Source: Marasmius tenuissimus
Lineage: Eukaryota > Basidiomycota > Agaricomycetes > Agaricales > Marasmiaceae
Reading direction: 5' to 3'
DNA: 64,000 nt
Assembly (NCBI GenBank): GCA_029532415.1
Contig: JAQOTA010000046.1
Span: 1,302,001-1,366,000 of the forward strand
Shown here one piece after another: positions 51,001 through 63,021 of this stretch (its first letter is position 1; the number at the start of each line of letters is the position of its first letter). Under the pieces are notes generated by a model that was not told where the DNA came from, searched no databases, and was given only the letters and a program-made list of their open reading frames with translations. The translations under genes and the position numbers were made by a program.

Positions 51001-53310
51001 TAGTTATAATCGCGGCAGGTTAAGAACAATGTGATCATATCCGACAATGTTCGCCAGCCCGATTATGTCTTCCAACTATCTGTCGGTCCGACAGCCTCTG
51101 GTCATACCGATCAATCTGGCGGCGTCTTATCATACCCATCATTCTGACAGCATCCTCTCGTACCAGTCAGGTTAGCATTTCTGATCATTCCGTCTCGGCC
51201 TGTTAAATCTGGTCAGTAAGTGGTCATTTCATTTCATTCATACCGCTACTCATCATTCTCGGGCATACTTATACCTATTACAAGTACACGGAATTCTTAT
51301 GCTACCTGAACAGAAAAGCCACCGCCCATCAGCCAGTGATCAAAGAGCGCCAGGATGAAGGGTCCTGGTCGTGGCTGGCGGGGCTCATCAGCTATTGGCC
51401 AGGGTGGCCTGGGTTCGCTGGTGATTGGAGCTGAAGTGCTCGAGCACCCTTGGGATGCGGCACCAGGTATTCCGTTGTTCTCTGGCCTTGGGTCTCAACG
51501 ATTCTCAACGGTTAACTGGGGCAACGGGCTGACCTATCAGAATGTAGGATGGGATCAGGCATATTGGAAACCTCCCTCTCGTTTTCGAGCTTGAAGAATT
51601 GAGTTCACCGCTCTTGGAAAGACTATCGTTTCTGAGGAGTAAAAAAGGATGAGGTGCGCGGAGGCCGTTAATGGGTGTGGGCAACAAGGAGAGGTATGCC
51701 TCCATCATCTTTCTACTGGCGTGTCTCTTGTGTATGCCTATAGAGCCACGCCGGACTCAAGCCGTTTAAAGGATACCAGCATACTCGAATTCCTCCTCCA
51801 ACACAACCCAGCAAGAAGCATACACCTGTCGTTTAGGATCTCGGAAGTGTCTCCATACTCCGACCACGGGCATTGCAGGCGCAATTTCCTGCTGAAAATA
51901 TATCTTTTAACGTCGAGATAATCGCCTTTGGATGCATATAATATCTCGAGGGGTGGGGATTCGAGTTGGAGTTTAGGTCGTTACCTGTGGTACGGTTTCC
52001 GAACGGTACACCGTCAAAGGTTTTCAGCCCCATTCATGATTCGAATCTCTCTTTCTCAGTACTTGTCGGCTCCTGATACGAGCAATTCTCGCTAGAATGG
52101 TTTCGCTACCCCGTTGGTGATATGAACTCCGTTACACAGGTTGAATATCCTTATCAACTCTTCCAGCGTCTATCACTCGAATTCCGGGGTTCGACCACCT
52201 CTTCTCGCTCGAAGCATCACCGTCGAACATGGCATACATCCTCTCACCCGAAAGCGTATGGAGTCAAGGCTACTCTGACGCCCAACGAAACGGACACCCA
52301 GATCGTCAGGGTTAGCGTCATCATCGAAGAAGAGCGGGATCTGCCTTCTCATCAATCTACCCATCGAGCACTCGCCCTTCGCGATTTGGACCTACGTGGG
52401 TTCGGTATCTTGCCGAAAATGGGTGGATAAGTTGAGGAGACAATGAGTTTCACGCCCGAGAAGTGGCTTTAGCATGGTCACGCGTGTAGAAAGGCAAGAA
52501 ATGCGGTCAAGGCACTCCAAAGGAAGGGAATGTTCGTTCAGAAAGAGCATACGGGTAACGGAGGATATCAAGGTGGGCCCTTAGCTATTTTTGGTTAGTT
52601 TTTCGTCCTTGTCCACATCTCGCTCTCGACTTCCGCAGTACGCAGACAAAGCAGATGACAAAGAGTTACTTTTCACGATACGAACTCATCCACTGCTGCT
52701 TGTATACTAACTTCCGCCAGAGTAAAATTATTCAGAGAACTGCGAGGGTGGCGAAAAAGCCCGAGAATCTGAATGACTGACGGAAAGAAGGCATTGAGAC
52801 AGTTGAGTAGAATCATGTGCATGTAAACTCATTTGGCGCGCGAGAAGAGGATTGAGAAGTCCGCCAAGCCGTGGAGTTGTGGATATAAGGAAACTGGAGA
52901 ATTGGAAACAGTGGTCCGTGACTAGTGGAACGAGGAAAAGGTGAAACGAGTAAGATATGGTCAGCGAACGTCAGTCATTGATTGACGCTCGCACCGTCAG
53001 AAGTTGGATCCTTCTGACCTCGGGAGTTTGGGGCCTATACTTGAAGCCCGCGAGTAATCACACCCTACGGCACAGTAAAGGAGATTGGTTTCCCAAAATC
53101 TATCATGGATTGTGAGTAGAGCATGAAGGGCTTCGAAGGCGCTTTGCTCACTGACTGCCCTCGCATAAATCTTTGTTTGAACCCAATCAACTGACCGGCT
53201 CGGCCAGCCTCTGAGGTTGAACGTTGAACATCCAAACATCCGACAATAATCATACATAGTATAATCTTACACCGATACCAGTACAATCCAAGCACAGAAG
53301 CCGGCTTTGA
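48024..53310. other. 5.3 kb without a recognised gene
   Basis: The first few hundred bases are the P450 promoter side. Beyond that there are only short frames: 48278-48643 and 48640-48912 on the minus strand abut each other in different frames, 48955-49137 and 51355-51594 on the plus strand are open, and 52190-52310 reads locally protein-like (EASPSNMAYILSPESVW). None has a motif or a complete splice model. It may be gene remnants. Confidence 0.35.
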
Positions 53311-54667
53311 TCAACGGGATCTCCCTTGATCGCTCTCAGGATATCCTGGTAAGGACTCGTCAATCTCCCATCGTCCCTCTTCCTGCAGACGTTGATTCAG
53401 CGCCACAACCAACTCGTCCGTTGTGAACACTTCTATTCCCGATCTAGGAAACACTGCTGGGGCGATGTTGATATTATTCACGCCGTTCTGGACTGCTGGA
53501 GTAGTAGACGAAGCGTCTTCTGCGTATCGTAGATGAACCAGTGGCTGGTGCTCTACTTTGGCATCAGGATCGTGACCGATGTAACGATCATCTTGATTGA
53601 TCTCCAAAGGCTGTTGTGCGGTTGTATCGCCTGAAGCTGGCGAAAGGGCCTTCGGTTCTGAATGATGGGTCGGGAAAGGATCGATATCCAGAGGATCTTG
53701 GGCTTTAGAACGCCGTTTCCGCAAATACCGTCGGAAAGCAAATAAGATCAATCCAAGTGCCAGGACACCGCCGATGACACCGCCGACCATTGGAGCTACG
53801 GCTATTCTGGTAGAACTGTGGGTTTGTGAGGCATTGGGAGGCTGGCTATGTAGATGATAAATATTAAGTATTCTGATTCTCGAAGTGCTTTGGGATTGAG
53901 CAGGATTAGCCCACCTTTCGGCTGTCGTGCTTGGAGAATCAGGGGGAAGGGTTGTTTTTGAGCCTTCTCTGCTCGCGGCGGTCGACGCATCGTTCATTCG
54001 ACTAAGAGTTGTGCAGAGCTCAAGAGAGGTATTCACGTTTAGAAAGAGATTCTTACGATGATGCTCCCCCCTCTCCGTCGCTCGTGGAGGTAGTTGATAT
54101 GGTAGGAGGTCCGGATGAGGCTGCTGGGGTTGTCGGACCTTGGACCTCGATCTCTTGCGAGCCGGTACATAGGAAGTCAATGGTTCTATGGCATGATTAG
54201 TGATGGCTCAATGAACATCTTGAACCCAACGCTCACGAAGCGTCGCGTGCTACACCATATATAGCTATGTTGTAGCGCCTACATTACAAGGGAAGGTTAG
54301 AGGATACTCGGTTCGAAAAGGTAGCTGGCTGGGGGTACTGGACTTCTGTTACCTGCGATGAAATGTCCTGTTGTACGTTTACAAAAGCGCCAGGTAGGTG
54401 TTGATCTGGCCGTTCAATAAATCTCCATACGAGTTGGAATTGGAATGGATCTTTGGACGGGTCTCTGCTCCACGATACGGTAACGTTCTGTCCTGTTACG
54501 GGTATTGCTCCGAGTTGAGCAGGTTGAGAGGAACCGACGTCACAACCCCTCACTCCCAGAAGGACAAGGGAGGTGGCCAAAATACTTGTTCTGCAGATGT
54601 ATTCAAGGTTGAGCTTGCAGAATCCATGATCTCAGTCACAAAGTTACAGGGTTCGAGAAAGTATCAT
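53311..54667 (-). CDS. Kre9/KNH-like single-pass membrane protein, paralog 1
   Basis: Probable secreted/plasma-membrane protein. Exon 1 is 20 nt (54667-54648). A 57-nt intron leads to exon 2 (from 54590) and completes a signal peptide (MILSRTLTSILATSLVLLGV). Then comes a beta-rich ectodomain with VTVSWSRDPSKDPFQF and YPQPATF, as in Kre9/KNH-type domains. A small exon (IAIYGVARDAS) and a Ser/Thr-rich linker follow; a 55-nt intron at 54056-54002 joins ASS to RMNDAST. The linker leads to a transmembrane helix (VGGVIGGVLALGLILFAF), a basic stop (RRYLRKRR) and a cytoplasmic tail of about 120 aa. The junction after YPQPATF is not resolved: no GT donor matches the phase used by paralog 2. Stop at 53311. 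Confidence 0.7.
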
Positions 54668-56879
54668 TATCGTCGAGCTCGAGTTGGACCTCGCGACAAC
54701 GGCAGGCGAGAGGGAAATGGGATCATCTGGCTAAAGGTTGATGGTGCGATTCTCTTAGAGAGACCATGCATCAGTATCTGATCAGCCACTATCATTAACG
54801 CTGAGAACCCGTATCAGTATAGAATACTGCATCGCAGTGTCCAGCTAGCGATGATCAAGAAGTAAGATGGGCACTCCCTCGCGCCACCATAGCTATCAAG
54901 CCAAATGCCTTTCTGGGTCGGGTGACATTATTCTATGGTCAATGCTCGAGATCTTGTTGCGGTTCGCGGGATAAAAAAGAAGACTCGTTCCTGAAGGGTG
55001 ATTACGGATAAGAGAACAGCCAGCGGGGGATTGGGGGATCTAGGGAGTATGTAGTAGGATGAAGAGAAACCGCGTGAGAACTTTTGATTCTTGAAGGTCG
55101 GAAATTGAGGGTCACCTGATCACACAACGTCATTTTATATTCGCGTTACGCCTTGTTCTCCAACCACCAGCTGGCAGATACTCTGAGCTTCCATACCGAC
55201 GCTTTTCTGCGTAAGCTTCGCAGAGAAAACATCTCAATAGCCCATATACGACTCTATTCCAAGCTCCAAGCTCAATGTCAGGATCACTGATCACATCTCA
55301 GATGATTCATGCATGGTTCAAGCGCGGTGTGTATGACCTCGGTTTCCGGAACTGTGCTGATAGGCTATCTTCCACAATATAACCAGGCTCTGTGCGCCGC
55401 TCTTGAGCCACTACGTATCATTCGGCTAACTCTGTCGTATCGCTCACGCTTCACGTGGAGAACATTTTGTTTCGGCAGTGGACGAGAGTAGTATTCGCCG
55501 GGCAGAAGGAAACTGGGCTATATCACTAGCACTCAGGTACGAGGCTTTTTGGGGCGCTCGACAGCTTTTTGAATCGCACTCATAGGCCAGGATGATTTGT
55601 AGCGCTTCCAATACACCAGGCCGTCGTACGAGTCGGATCTCATATTGCCAACGCTCACGAAAACTTGCCAGTACTGCCGACAGTTCCATTCGCTACCCAG
55701 GACTATTCATCTTTCGCGCTGTCGTCATATGGTGACTTTGTTCGGGCGACGACAGTAGAAAGCGTAACTGGATATCATCTCATTGTGCGTAAAAAACTTC
55801 CAAAAGGTACGTCCGTCAACGCTTCTTTCTTCGGCTTCGTTAAACCAGAGCTCTATCGCCAGAACGTCTATGTCCTTATGAGACACGCTTCCATGCTCTC
55901 GAATACACGGCGCCGCACGAGACACGAAATACTCAGTTGCAAAGGCTGCAACAAATATCGTGGAACACTGGCCACGATCATTTGATCCAATCGTTACTCG
56001 CATTTTCTCGTTTTCGATCCGTCCTCACCCCCGCCCCTCCTTCCGTCCCGCTCCCCCGGTTTGTAAAGGTCGTCGCTCAAACCTAAAGCCCCGATATCGT
56101 CGCCTATATTCTGAATGCGACTTCCATGGTCTTGAAGCTTGAAGCCTGGGCTGGTGCCACCCGTTCAGATGACTGGTATTGTATAACCCTTACAATCAAT
56201 AGATCACCCTTTCCGCTTGAATTTGCCAGACCTATCGGAGTCGACGTGAATTGTGTTGGAGAAGAGCAGAGATTGCCTCGAGAGTCAATCCTCGTAATAG
56301 TTGAAGCCTCGTCACTCCACAAAAACCGAGAGCCTTGTGTCGCTCCTCGTATCTGCCCCTGTAACAAGGCCTCAGTAGGCTTTCACTTCTCGCCAATAGC
56401 CTCGCCCATCCTTCCATCCACCTTGTAAGCGTGACTTGCGAGGATGGAACACTGGTGCTCGTTTTCCAAGCGCCGTCTGGATCCTCACACCCGCTTCACT
56501 CCCTACATGCATCCGTCACCAAAGTTCGGGACATTGTCCCTGCATGTTCTCCATACCGACGATTGTTTGCTCCAAAGCGGAAGGCCGCCTCTTTGGACTG
56601 GCTTGGAACCCAGCGATGCTCATTGCGTGCTCGTTCGGGAAACTCGCCAGGACCTTCACCTCGTTGATTGTTCTTCAAAGGAGCTATATGTCAAAGCGCC
56701 TCGACAAAGACAATGTGCTCGACGGCAAACGCACCAATCTGATGCACAATGAATATTTGAATGACATATAAAGGGCTACGGAGCTCTCAACACATCTCCA
56801 TGTCTTCCTGTTTCCCCAAGGGCCCTCTGTAGCCTTCCTAGCCACCGATTGTCTGACCAGGAGACGATTTGTGACCTCC
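54668..56879. other. Intergenic, nothing recognised
   Basis: Several open frames overlap (55665-55985 +, 55725-56003 -, 56126-56428 +), none with a recognisable motif. The region just before 56880 is the F-box gene promoter. Confidence 0.35.
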
Positions 56880-58418
56880 ATGGCGCCTCTGGCATCTTCC
56901 GTAAGTGGCCCATCGAATATCTATATCTCCTCTCATGCTGATTCGGTCACTTAGGATACCTCGGGTCTCCGAGCTGACATCGACTTCATCAACCACATCC
57001 CCGACGAAATTCTCTCCCAGATCTACACCCTCGCCTACGTATCTAGCCCTCAGTACTCGAAATCCCGAAACCCGCTCGCTTGTGAAGCACTTCCCCGCAT
57101 CATACGTCTAGTCTGTAAACGTTGGAGGGTCATTGCTGAATCCACGAAGCCACTCTGGCTCGAATTCGAAATCACACCGGACAGTAAACCCGGATGGGTG
57201 AAGACGAGCTCCATCTTCGACTCCGCGAAGCGTGCCCATGTCATGCTGGAGGAGTGGCTTCGGTTTGCCTGCCCCGAAGACGGGGATAGTCGCGGTCTTC
57301 GATTCCTGTTCGAAGCCAGCACAGAGTTTTCTCCGGTTGAGATAGAAATTCTCATTGTGCTCGTGGAGCACTCCGACTGCTGGCAGCGAGCCTGCTTCGA
57401 CATGCTTATGCGTGCGACGGTGCTCCTCGGGCCCATCCATGGCCGTCTTGGCCGTTTGGAATCGCTGGACTTGGACCTGCAACGAGACCTCGTCGACGAG
57501 ATTGCCGAAATCGATTTTGGCACGAGGGCCTTTCCGGCTTCCCTCGCAGCAGCCCTCAGATACGCTCCTCGTCTGACGAGGCTCTCTTCTTATGGCTTCT
57601 GGGAGGAAAACGATACTATACAAATCAACCTACCCTTCCACCAACTCAAACACATCTGTGTCGTCGACAAGCGCCCCCTCGACAGCTACCACCTTCTCCG
57701 TAGATCCGCCGCTTCGGTGGAAATCGCTACCATCACCCCTATCTCGAAGGATCCTGCGGCCATATGGCCAGCTCAGCCTCTTCCAGATCCACCAGTCGTT
57801 CGTTTGGAAGCTCTCAGGCGATTGATGTATCTCAATGATCATGATGACACTCTTGGGCCGAAGTGTGGCGACATCTTCCGTTCGCTTGAGGTTCCAAACC
57901 TCCAGGCGCTTATATTGTACGACCCAGCCGGCCGTTCGTCATATCATGAGGCATTCGAGATGCTTCTTCGCTCTGGGTGCAAGACCCTGAAGCGGTTGGA
58001 TATGCGAGGGGCGTATCTCAATCCCTTGTCGGATATCGTAGACCTTCTTGACTTTACAGGCGACACCTTGGAATCCCTGTACGTGGATGGGGTTCTCAAT
58101 ACGGTCTTTTCGCAGTATCGCCGTCAGCGGGGAACGGGTACTACGGCTGCTATCATTGCTGATCTCGCGACGAGGATGGAGAAGGGGTTGATGAAGCTCA
58201 AGAAGTTGAACTTTCGGTTGAAGGTATCGAACGTGGAGTATTTGGGGATTTTGGGGTTCGAGAAGTTGTTCAGGGCTGTTCTGAAGCGGAACGAGACGGT
58301 TACCCTCGTGCTGAGAGTGTCTGGTTCATCTCTCTGCGTTAAGCAGCTCACACGCGAGCTGGAGGGGCCATCATCAGGTGTTCGAACGGGAGGGAAAGTG
58401 ATCATCGAGGCTGTTTAG
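56880..58418 (+). CDS. F-box protein
   Basis: Likely substrate adaptor of an SCF ubiquitin ligase; target unknown. Two exons, 56880-56900 and 56955-58418 (54-nt intron GTAAGT...TTAG), give 494 aa. The F-box begins about residue 18: INHIPDEILSQIYTLAYV ... LPRIIRLVCKRWRVIAES, followed by PLWLEFEI, the layout common in the large agaricomycete F-box families. The remainder is Leu-rich with irregular repeats (LGRLESLDLDLQ, LKRLDMRGAYL, LESLYVDGVL), consistent with a degenerate leucine-rich-repeat substrate region. A short first exon of seven codons before the intron is typical for this family in mushrooms (inferred). Confidence 0.85.
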
Positions 58419-58641
58419 CTGTCGATGTATCATCATCAGCTTGGGACTTTGATTGCTTGTTATGGACCTACATATGATCATGATGTATGTACTTGTACAT
58501 TGTATTCTCCAGGAACCCCCAGTTAAAAACATTAGAAGGATATGCATAATGTTAGCCAGATAAATACCAACCCCCAAGGTCAAGCCTAAGGTCACAATAT
58601 GATCCTGTCATTGACAGATGCGGTGTTCGACGCTTCGTACA

Positions 58642-60227
58642 TCAACCCAGCACTTCCGCTGGGATTTCATCATCAACTTCCCGTGCCCAATCCCCGTTCA
58701 TCAATCCCCTGAGCTTCTCGATTCTTTCTCGTGTCTCGGACATCTGCGTATCTGACCTCGGCTCACTCGCGTTACTGTCCGGCGATCTCGCTCTTTCGTT
58801 CAGTGTGATCAGTCGACCGTGGAGTTCCATGATCTTTTGTTCGATTTGCATCTGCCTGTCGGTCCGTGCTGTTCCAGGGCGGGGAGGTGGGATGTAGGAA
58901 TCGCGGTTATCGCCAATGGTTGTAGTGTCGTCCATCGAGGAGCTTCGAGAGGGAGGGACGGATAACCCTGCTGTGGGGGTGTTGGTTTTTGAGTGATTGA
59001 CGACGATGGTGGGGATGGCTTCGTACTCCCGGGTGTGACTTGTGTGGGAGGTGTGGCTGGCGGGGTGGGATGTGGGATCCCTCTCTTTGATCATTCGTTC
59101 GCGAGAGAATGTCTCCGGGTCGTCGTCTCTTATGGGAGTCGATCGGCGTTGTCGACGGCGGCGTTGGAGGAGGAGAAGTACCCCTAGCAACACCAAGACT
59201 ATTCCAGCGACGGCACCGATGGTCGCTCCTGCAATAGTGCCAGCTCTGTTTTTGCTCGTCGCTGTCGCTACTGAAGGCAAACTGGAAGATAGCGGTGAGT
59301 TCGTTTGTGATTCAGTTACCGGGTTGATGCTGGAGACAGGGGTTGGGGAATATGGGGGCGACGGGAAGGTGGTCACCGAGCTACGAGGCAAGTTGATCAA
59401 TACGAGCGTTAGATATACAAGATAGAACCCCCACACCTCCCAGATTTCGTGGGGTGTGCTTCGGATGATGGCAATGTATTTAACTGGTTCGTATTTGGGC
59501 CACTGATTGAGGGAACATTTGTCCCCAGACTGCTGCTGGATGGTCTCTCAGACCTATATATCTGGCTCAGAGAATGCAGGTACGTCCGGAGAGAGATGCT
59601 TACGATCCCGTTCCTCCTCCCCTGGAGGTGGCGGGGGTTGCGGTCGAAACCTGAGACACGGAAGTTGTCATGCCATCAACCGCAGCTTCCACCTTGATCA
59701 CTTGGTTACCGATCGACAGAGCGTCCTTGGGTCTATGGCATACTCAGCAGGCGTGCGGTTGATGAAACTGAAGTCCGATACTCACGAAGCCATTGCTTCA
59801 CCAAATATGGCTAACCTGTACTTCCTGAACAATAAATGCACGTCAGGGAATCTTGTCTGCACTTGAAGGAGAACGGACGAACCCTGGCTGAGGATAAGAG
59901 ACCGTACTATTTCCTGCTCCAGTGGGATCGTTGACACCAGTTACGTCCACACGAACAGCCGTTATCGGAATTCTCTGACTCTCTTCCTCGTCCAAGTCGG
60001 CATTTATCCACGCAAAGGCGAATACTGACGGGTCGACTGCTGGGTCTCTGCTCCATGCCACAAAAGTCTTCGATCCTTCTCTAGGCGTTGTTTCGGGTGA
60101 AGTGGGACTGAAGTCAGAGATTATGAAACCTCTCGCTCCTGGCAGAGCAAACCATAAAGCGAGAACAATCTCTCTGTGAATGTATTCAAAGGTAAGCTCA
60201 ATCGTCCCGTACCCGATAGGACATCAT
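58642..60227 (-). CDS. Kre9/KNH-like single-pass membrane protein, paralog 2
   Basis: Same design as the gene at 53311. A hydrophobic signal-like stretch (IVLALWFALPGARG, about 60169-60128) precedes an ectodomain with AWSRDPAVDPSVFAF and VSYPQPG. A donor at 59882 is in phase 2. A small exon reading YRLAIFGEAMAS corresponds to IAIYGVARDAS in paralog 1. A Ser/Thr linker exon (TTSVSQVSTATPATS) follows. The last exon (starting near 59371 after an acceptor CGTAG) has more Ser/Pro linker, a helix (GAVAGIVLVLLGVLLLL), RRRRRQRR and a cytoplasmic tail ending in a short coiled coil. The stop is at 58642. The first exon is uncertain: ATGs at 60227/60224 with a following GTACGG donor are candidates but the phase does not fit cleanly. 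The ectodomain may bind or organise cell-wall glucan by analogy; this is not shown. Confidence 0.65.
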
Positions 60228-60678
60228 GATCAACCCGAATACGCCCAGTTTCATGAACAGGTTGATTGATCATAATGTAGGATCATTGGCGGACTAAAAG
60301 GGACATACTATAGGCTGCGCTCTTAGAGGCTTTTGGTCCTGGAAATAAATCGTGTCATTGCTGAAGCTTTTCCTGCTAGGATTGGCGGGCCTTTTACTCG
60401 GCTTGTGTCGTGTTCAATTTCGTCATCCTGTTAGAGTAAGAAATCGAATGAGCGGTGTGTACAAACAATCCCTGAGTCCGGGTGTGACATACCCGACTAC
60501 TCTTGAGTTGGAAAACTGACGACCCCCGTGGCGCAACCTTCGTTCACACTGCGTCTGTTGGGTTCTCATGGCAAGCAGTTCGTGGTAGGTGTGAAGATTG
60601 CCGTATCGGCCCGGTAGGGGACCATCGAGCGCTTACCATGATCACGCGTCAGGATTCGCGGCATCACGCAATAATCTG
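60228..60678. other. Divergent intergenic region
   Basis: Between the minus-strand membrane protein and the plus-strand DUF6535 gene. Nothing else recognised. Confidence 0.4.
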
Positions 60679-63021
60679 ATGGAGTCTACAGCACTCATTG
60701 CTCCCAGGCAACTCAATGATAGCGACCATAGGCACAAGGTAGGTACTATCCCTGATCATGCACTGCCTTTTCATTCATTCTATTTTGACGGGACATCCAG
60801 AAATACATGCAGAATGAACACAGCAATGACAGCGAACTCTCACCGTTGGCTATCTGCAATGTGGAGGGAACCGGCGACGAGTTATGCTTCGAACAAACCC
60901 ACCACCATCCCCATCGTCGCCTCCCGTTAGCCCTCGCAAGGCTGAGAAGGTCAGTTCTCTTGACAACACCGTCGATTTTCAATTGACTCGAATTTAGGTG
61001 AACTTTCGCTTCGCAACGCGAGAATCAACGACAATCCAGGAGCACCTCGCAGGTTCAAGCGCGAACGACCCAGCAGAAGGAGCAGAGGTCAGCTATGGAG
61101 AGCTTCGCACGGGCAAATGGTTTATTGATCGAGCTACCAGAGAAACCCATGGAGAGAAGGAGACCCGTACCGGTTTAGCCCAGCAAAGCAGCGGGATCCC
61201 TGGCAGGAATGTATCAAGCTCGTGGATAAACACGATGATGAAAACTGCAGGGGTTGGAAAGAGCACATCGACACGCTGCTCGTATTTGTACGTTCTTATG
61301 CACCGCATATATCGACAACCTCCACTCAAGTTCCCTCCGTAGGCGGGTCTGTTCTCAGCAGCCGTTACAGCATTCATCATTGAGTCATACCGTCAACTCC
61401 AAGAAGATCCGAGCGAAGCTTCGCTGCGCGTGCTTGAACAGATATCGAACCAACTCTCAATCCTTAACAACAACAACTCCTCTTCCTCCCTCTCTCCCGG
61501 TTTATCCACGAAGCCACAACCCTTTATCCCGACGTCATCGGCTATCCGAATCAATACCTGTTGGTTTCTCAGCTTGACGCTCAGCCTCTCCACGGCCCTG
61601 TTTGCTATTCTCTCCAAACAGTGGCTTCAGGAGTATCGGAGAGATGTTCCTACCGCCTCGCACAAAGATTCCTTGGGCCTCCGTCATATGCGATTTGAAG
61701 GGTTCCACAAGTGGGGTGTTCCCATTATACTATCGTTGCTACCGATACTCCTGCAGATCTCCCTTGTGCTATTCTTCGCTGGGATCCTCGACCTCCTTTG
61801 GTCGCTCCATCATGTCCCTGCGGCAGTCACAACACTCGCAGTGAGCATCAGCGTGCTCGTTCTTATCCTCACAACCGTACTGCCTGCTTACTACGTCATG
61901 ACATGGGGCTTTCGCGCCTCCAGCGAGTCCGTTTTCTTGTGTCCCTTCAAATCACCTCAGTCGTGGTGGTTTTACCGACTCGTTCGTACGCTCTCAGACC
62001 TCGTTTGGTCAGATTCCGATCGCCCTCGGTGGTATCTCGAAGCCTCAGATTGGGCTTCAATCGACTTCAAACTCTTTCGATCCCATTTCCCTGGATCGTT
62101 CAACTCCCATACGTATCCTGTCCGAAGCCTGAAGTGGATATGCGGTCTGTTTGGAGACAACTTATCGACTGCTTTAAACATCTTCCACTGCCTCCAAGAG
62201 CTATCGGCGGAAGAGGTTGCTTTCGTAATCGATGAGCAAGAAGTCCGCTCGAAGGACAAGCTCAACCAGAAGTTCATGTCATCGCACTCGTGGGACAAGG
62301 ACGTTCAACTTTTCTGCGCGGAGCTTGCCTTGCGGCAAATCAACACTTCCCCGAGCTCGGTGGATATAGGTACTAACTTATGGTGGCTCACTCTACCTGG
62401 AGCGATTGATTCGAGTGAGTCTTAACCTTGTCATGCTGCCAAGCTTGAGATTCTGATTCTTGCTCCGGCACAGAAACACCCTCCCCTGAGTACGAGGGCT
62501 TCCTCCATCAAACCTTGTACGCCATGAAGCTTCATCTGATCCAAGGAAACGTGAACTCTCAGGATGTTGACCCCTTGATCTCCATCGCTCGGTCCTTTTG
62601 GACACATCCGATACGCTCGGTTCGAGAATCGAGTCTCACACTCTTCGAAGATATCGCAACATGGCTCTCCCGGCCCATCACTCCACCAACCGAAGGGCCC
62701 GCAGTCCAACTGCTCCGCGTCAGGAAGTGCTGTACCGCGGTACTGTACGCTATACACAGCACAACCAATGATATATCTGCTCTCGCCTCCTCTGAGCACG
62801 TTCCGCCGTTCATTAGGGCGATGAATCACCATCTAGATGAGCTAGATGATTTGATACGATCATCTTCGAAGCCATGGACGAGGAGAAGTTGGGTTCAGAC
62901 GAGGAAGATTGCGGATTACCTCCAGCGAGTTTGGCCAGCGTCATATTCGTTCCCGGAAGAACAGTTTTATTTCTCCGTCAGCTATCAGGGATCGTACGGC
63001 TTCGAACGATTCTTCGATTAG
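60679..63021 (+). CDS. DUF6535-type multi-pass membrane protein
   Basis: Basidiomycete-specific membrane protein of unknown function. Supported exons: 60679-60738, 60801-60949, then an unresolved stretch to an exon ending 61287 (…DPWQECIKLVDKHDDENC), 61343-62414 and 62474-63021. The 55-nt intron 61288-61342 joins LLVF to AGLFSAVVTAFIIESY, the family's hallmark first membrane helix. Further helices are CWFLSLTLSLSTALFAILS, IILSLLPILLQISLVLFFAG and LAVSISVLVLILTTVLPAYY, giving about four. The 59-nt intron 62415-62473 is phase 1 and leads to a soluble C-terminal part (SPEYEGFLHQTLYAMKL…) ending at TAG 63019-63021. The first two exons are proposed from open frames and splice sites only. Confidence 0.75.
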
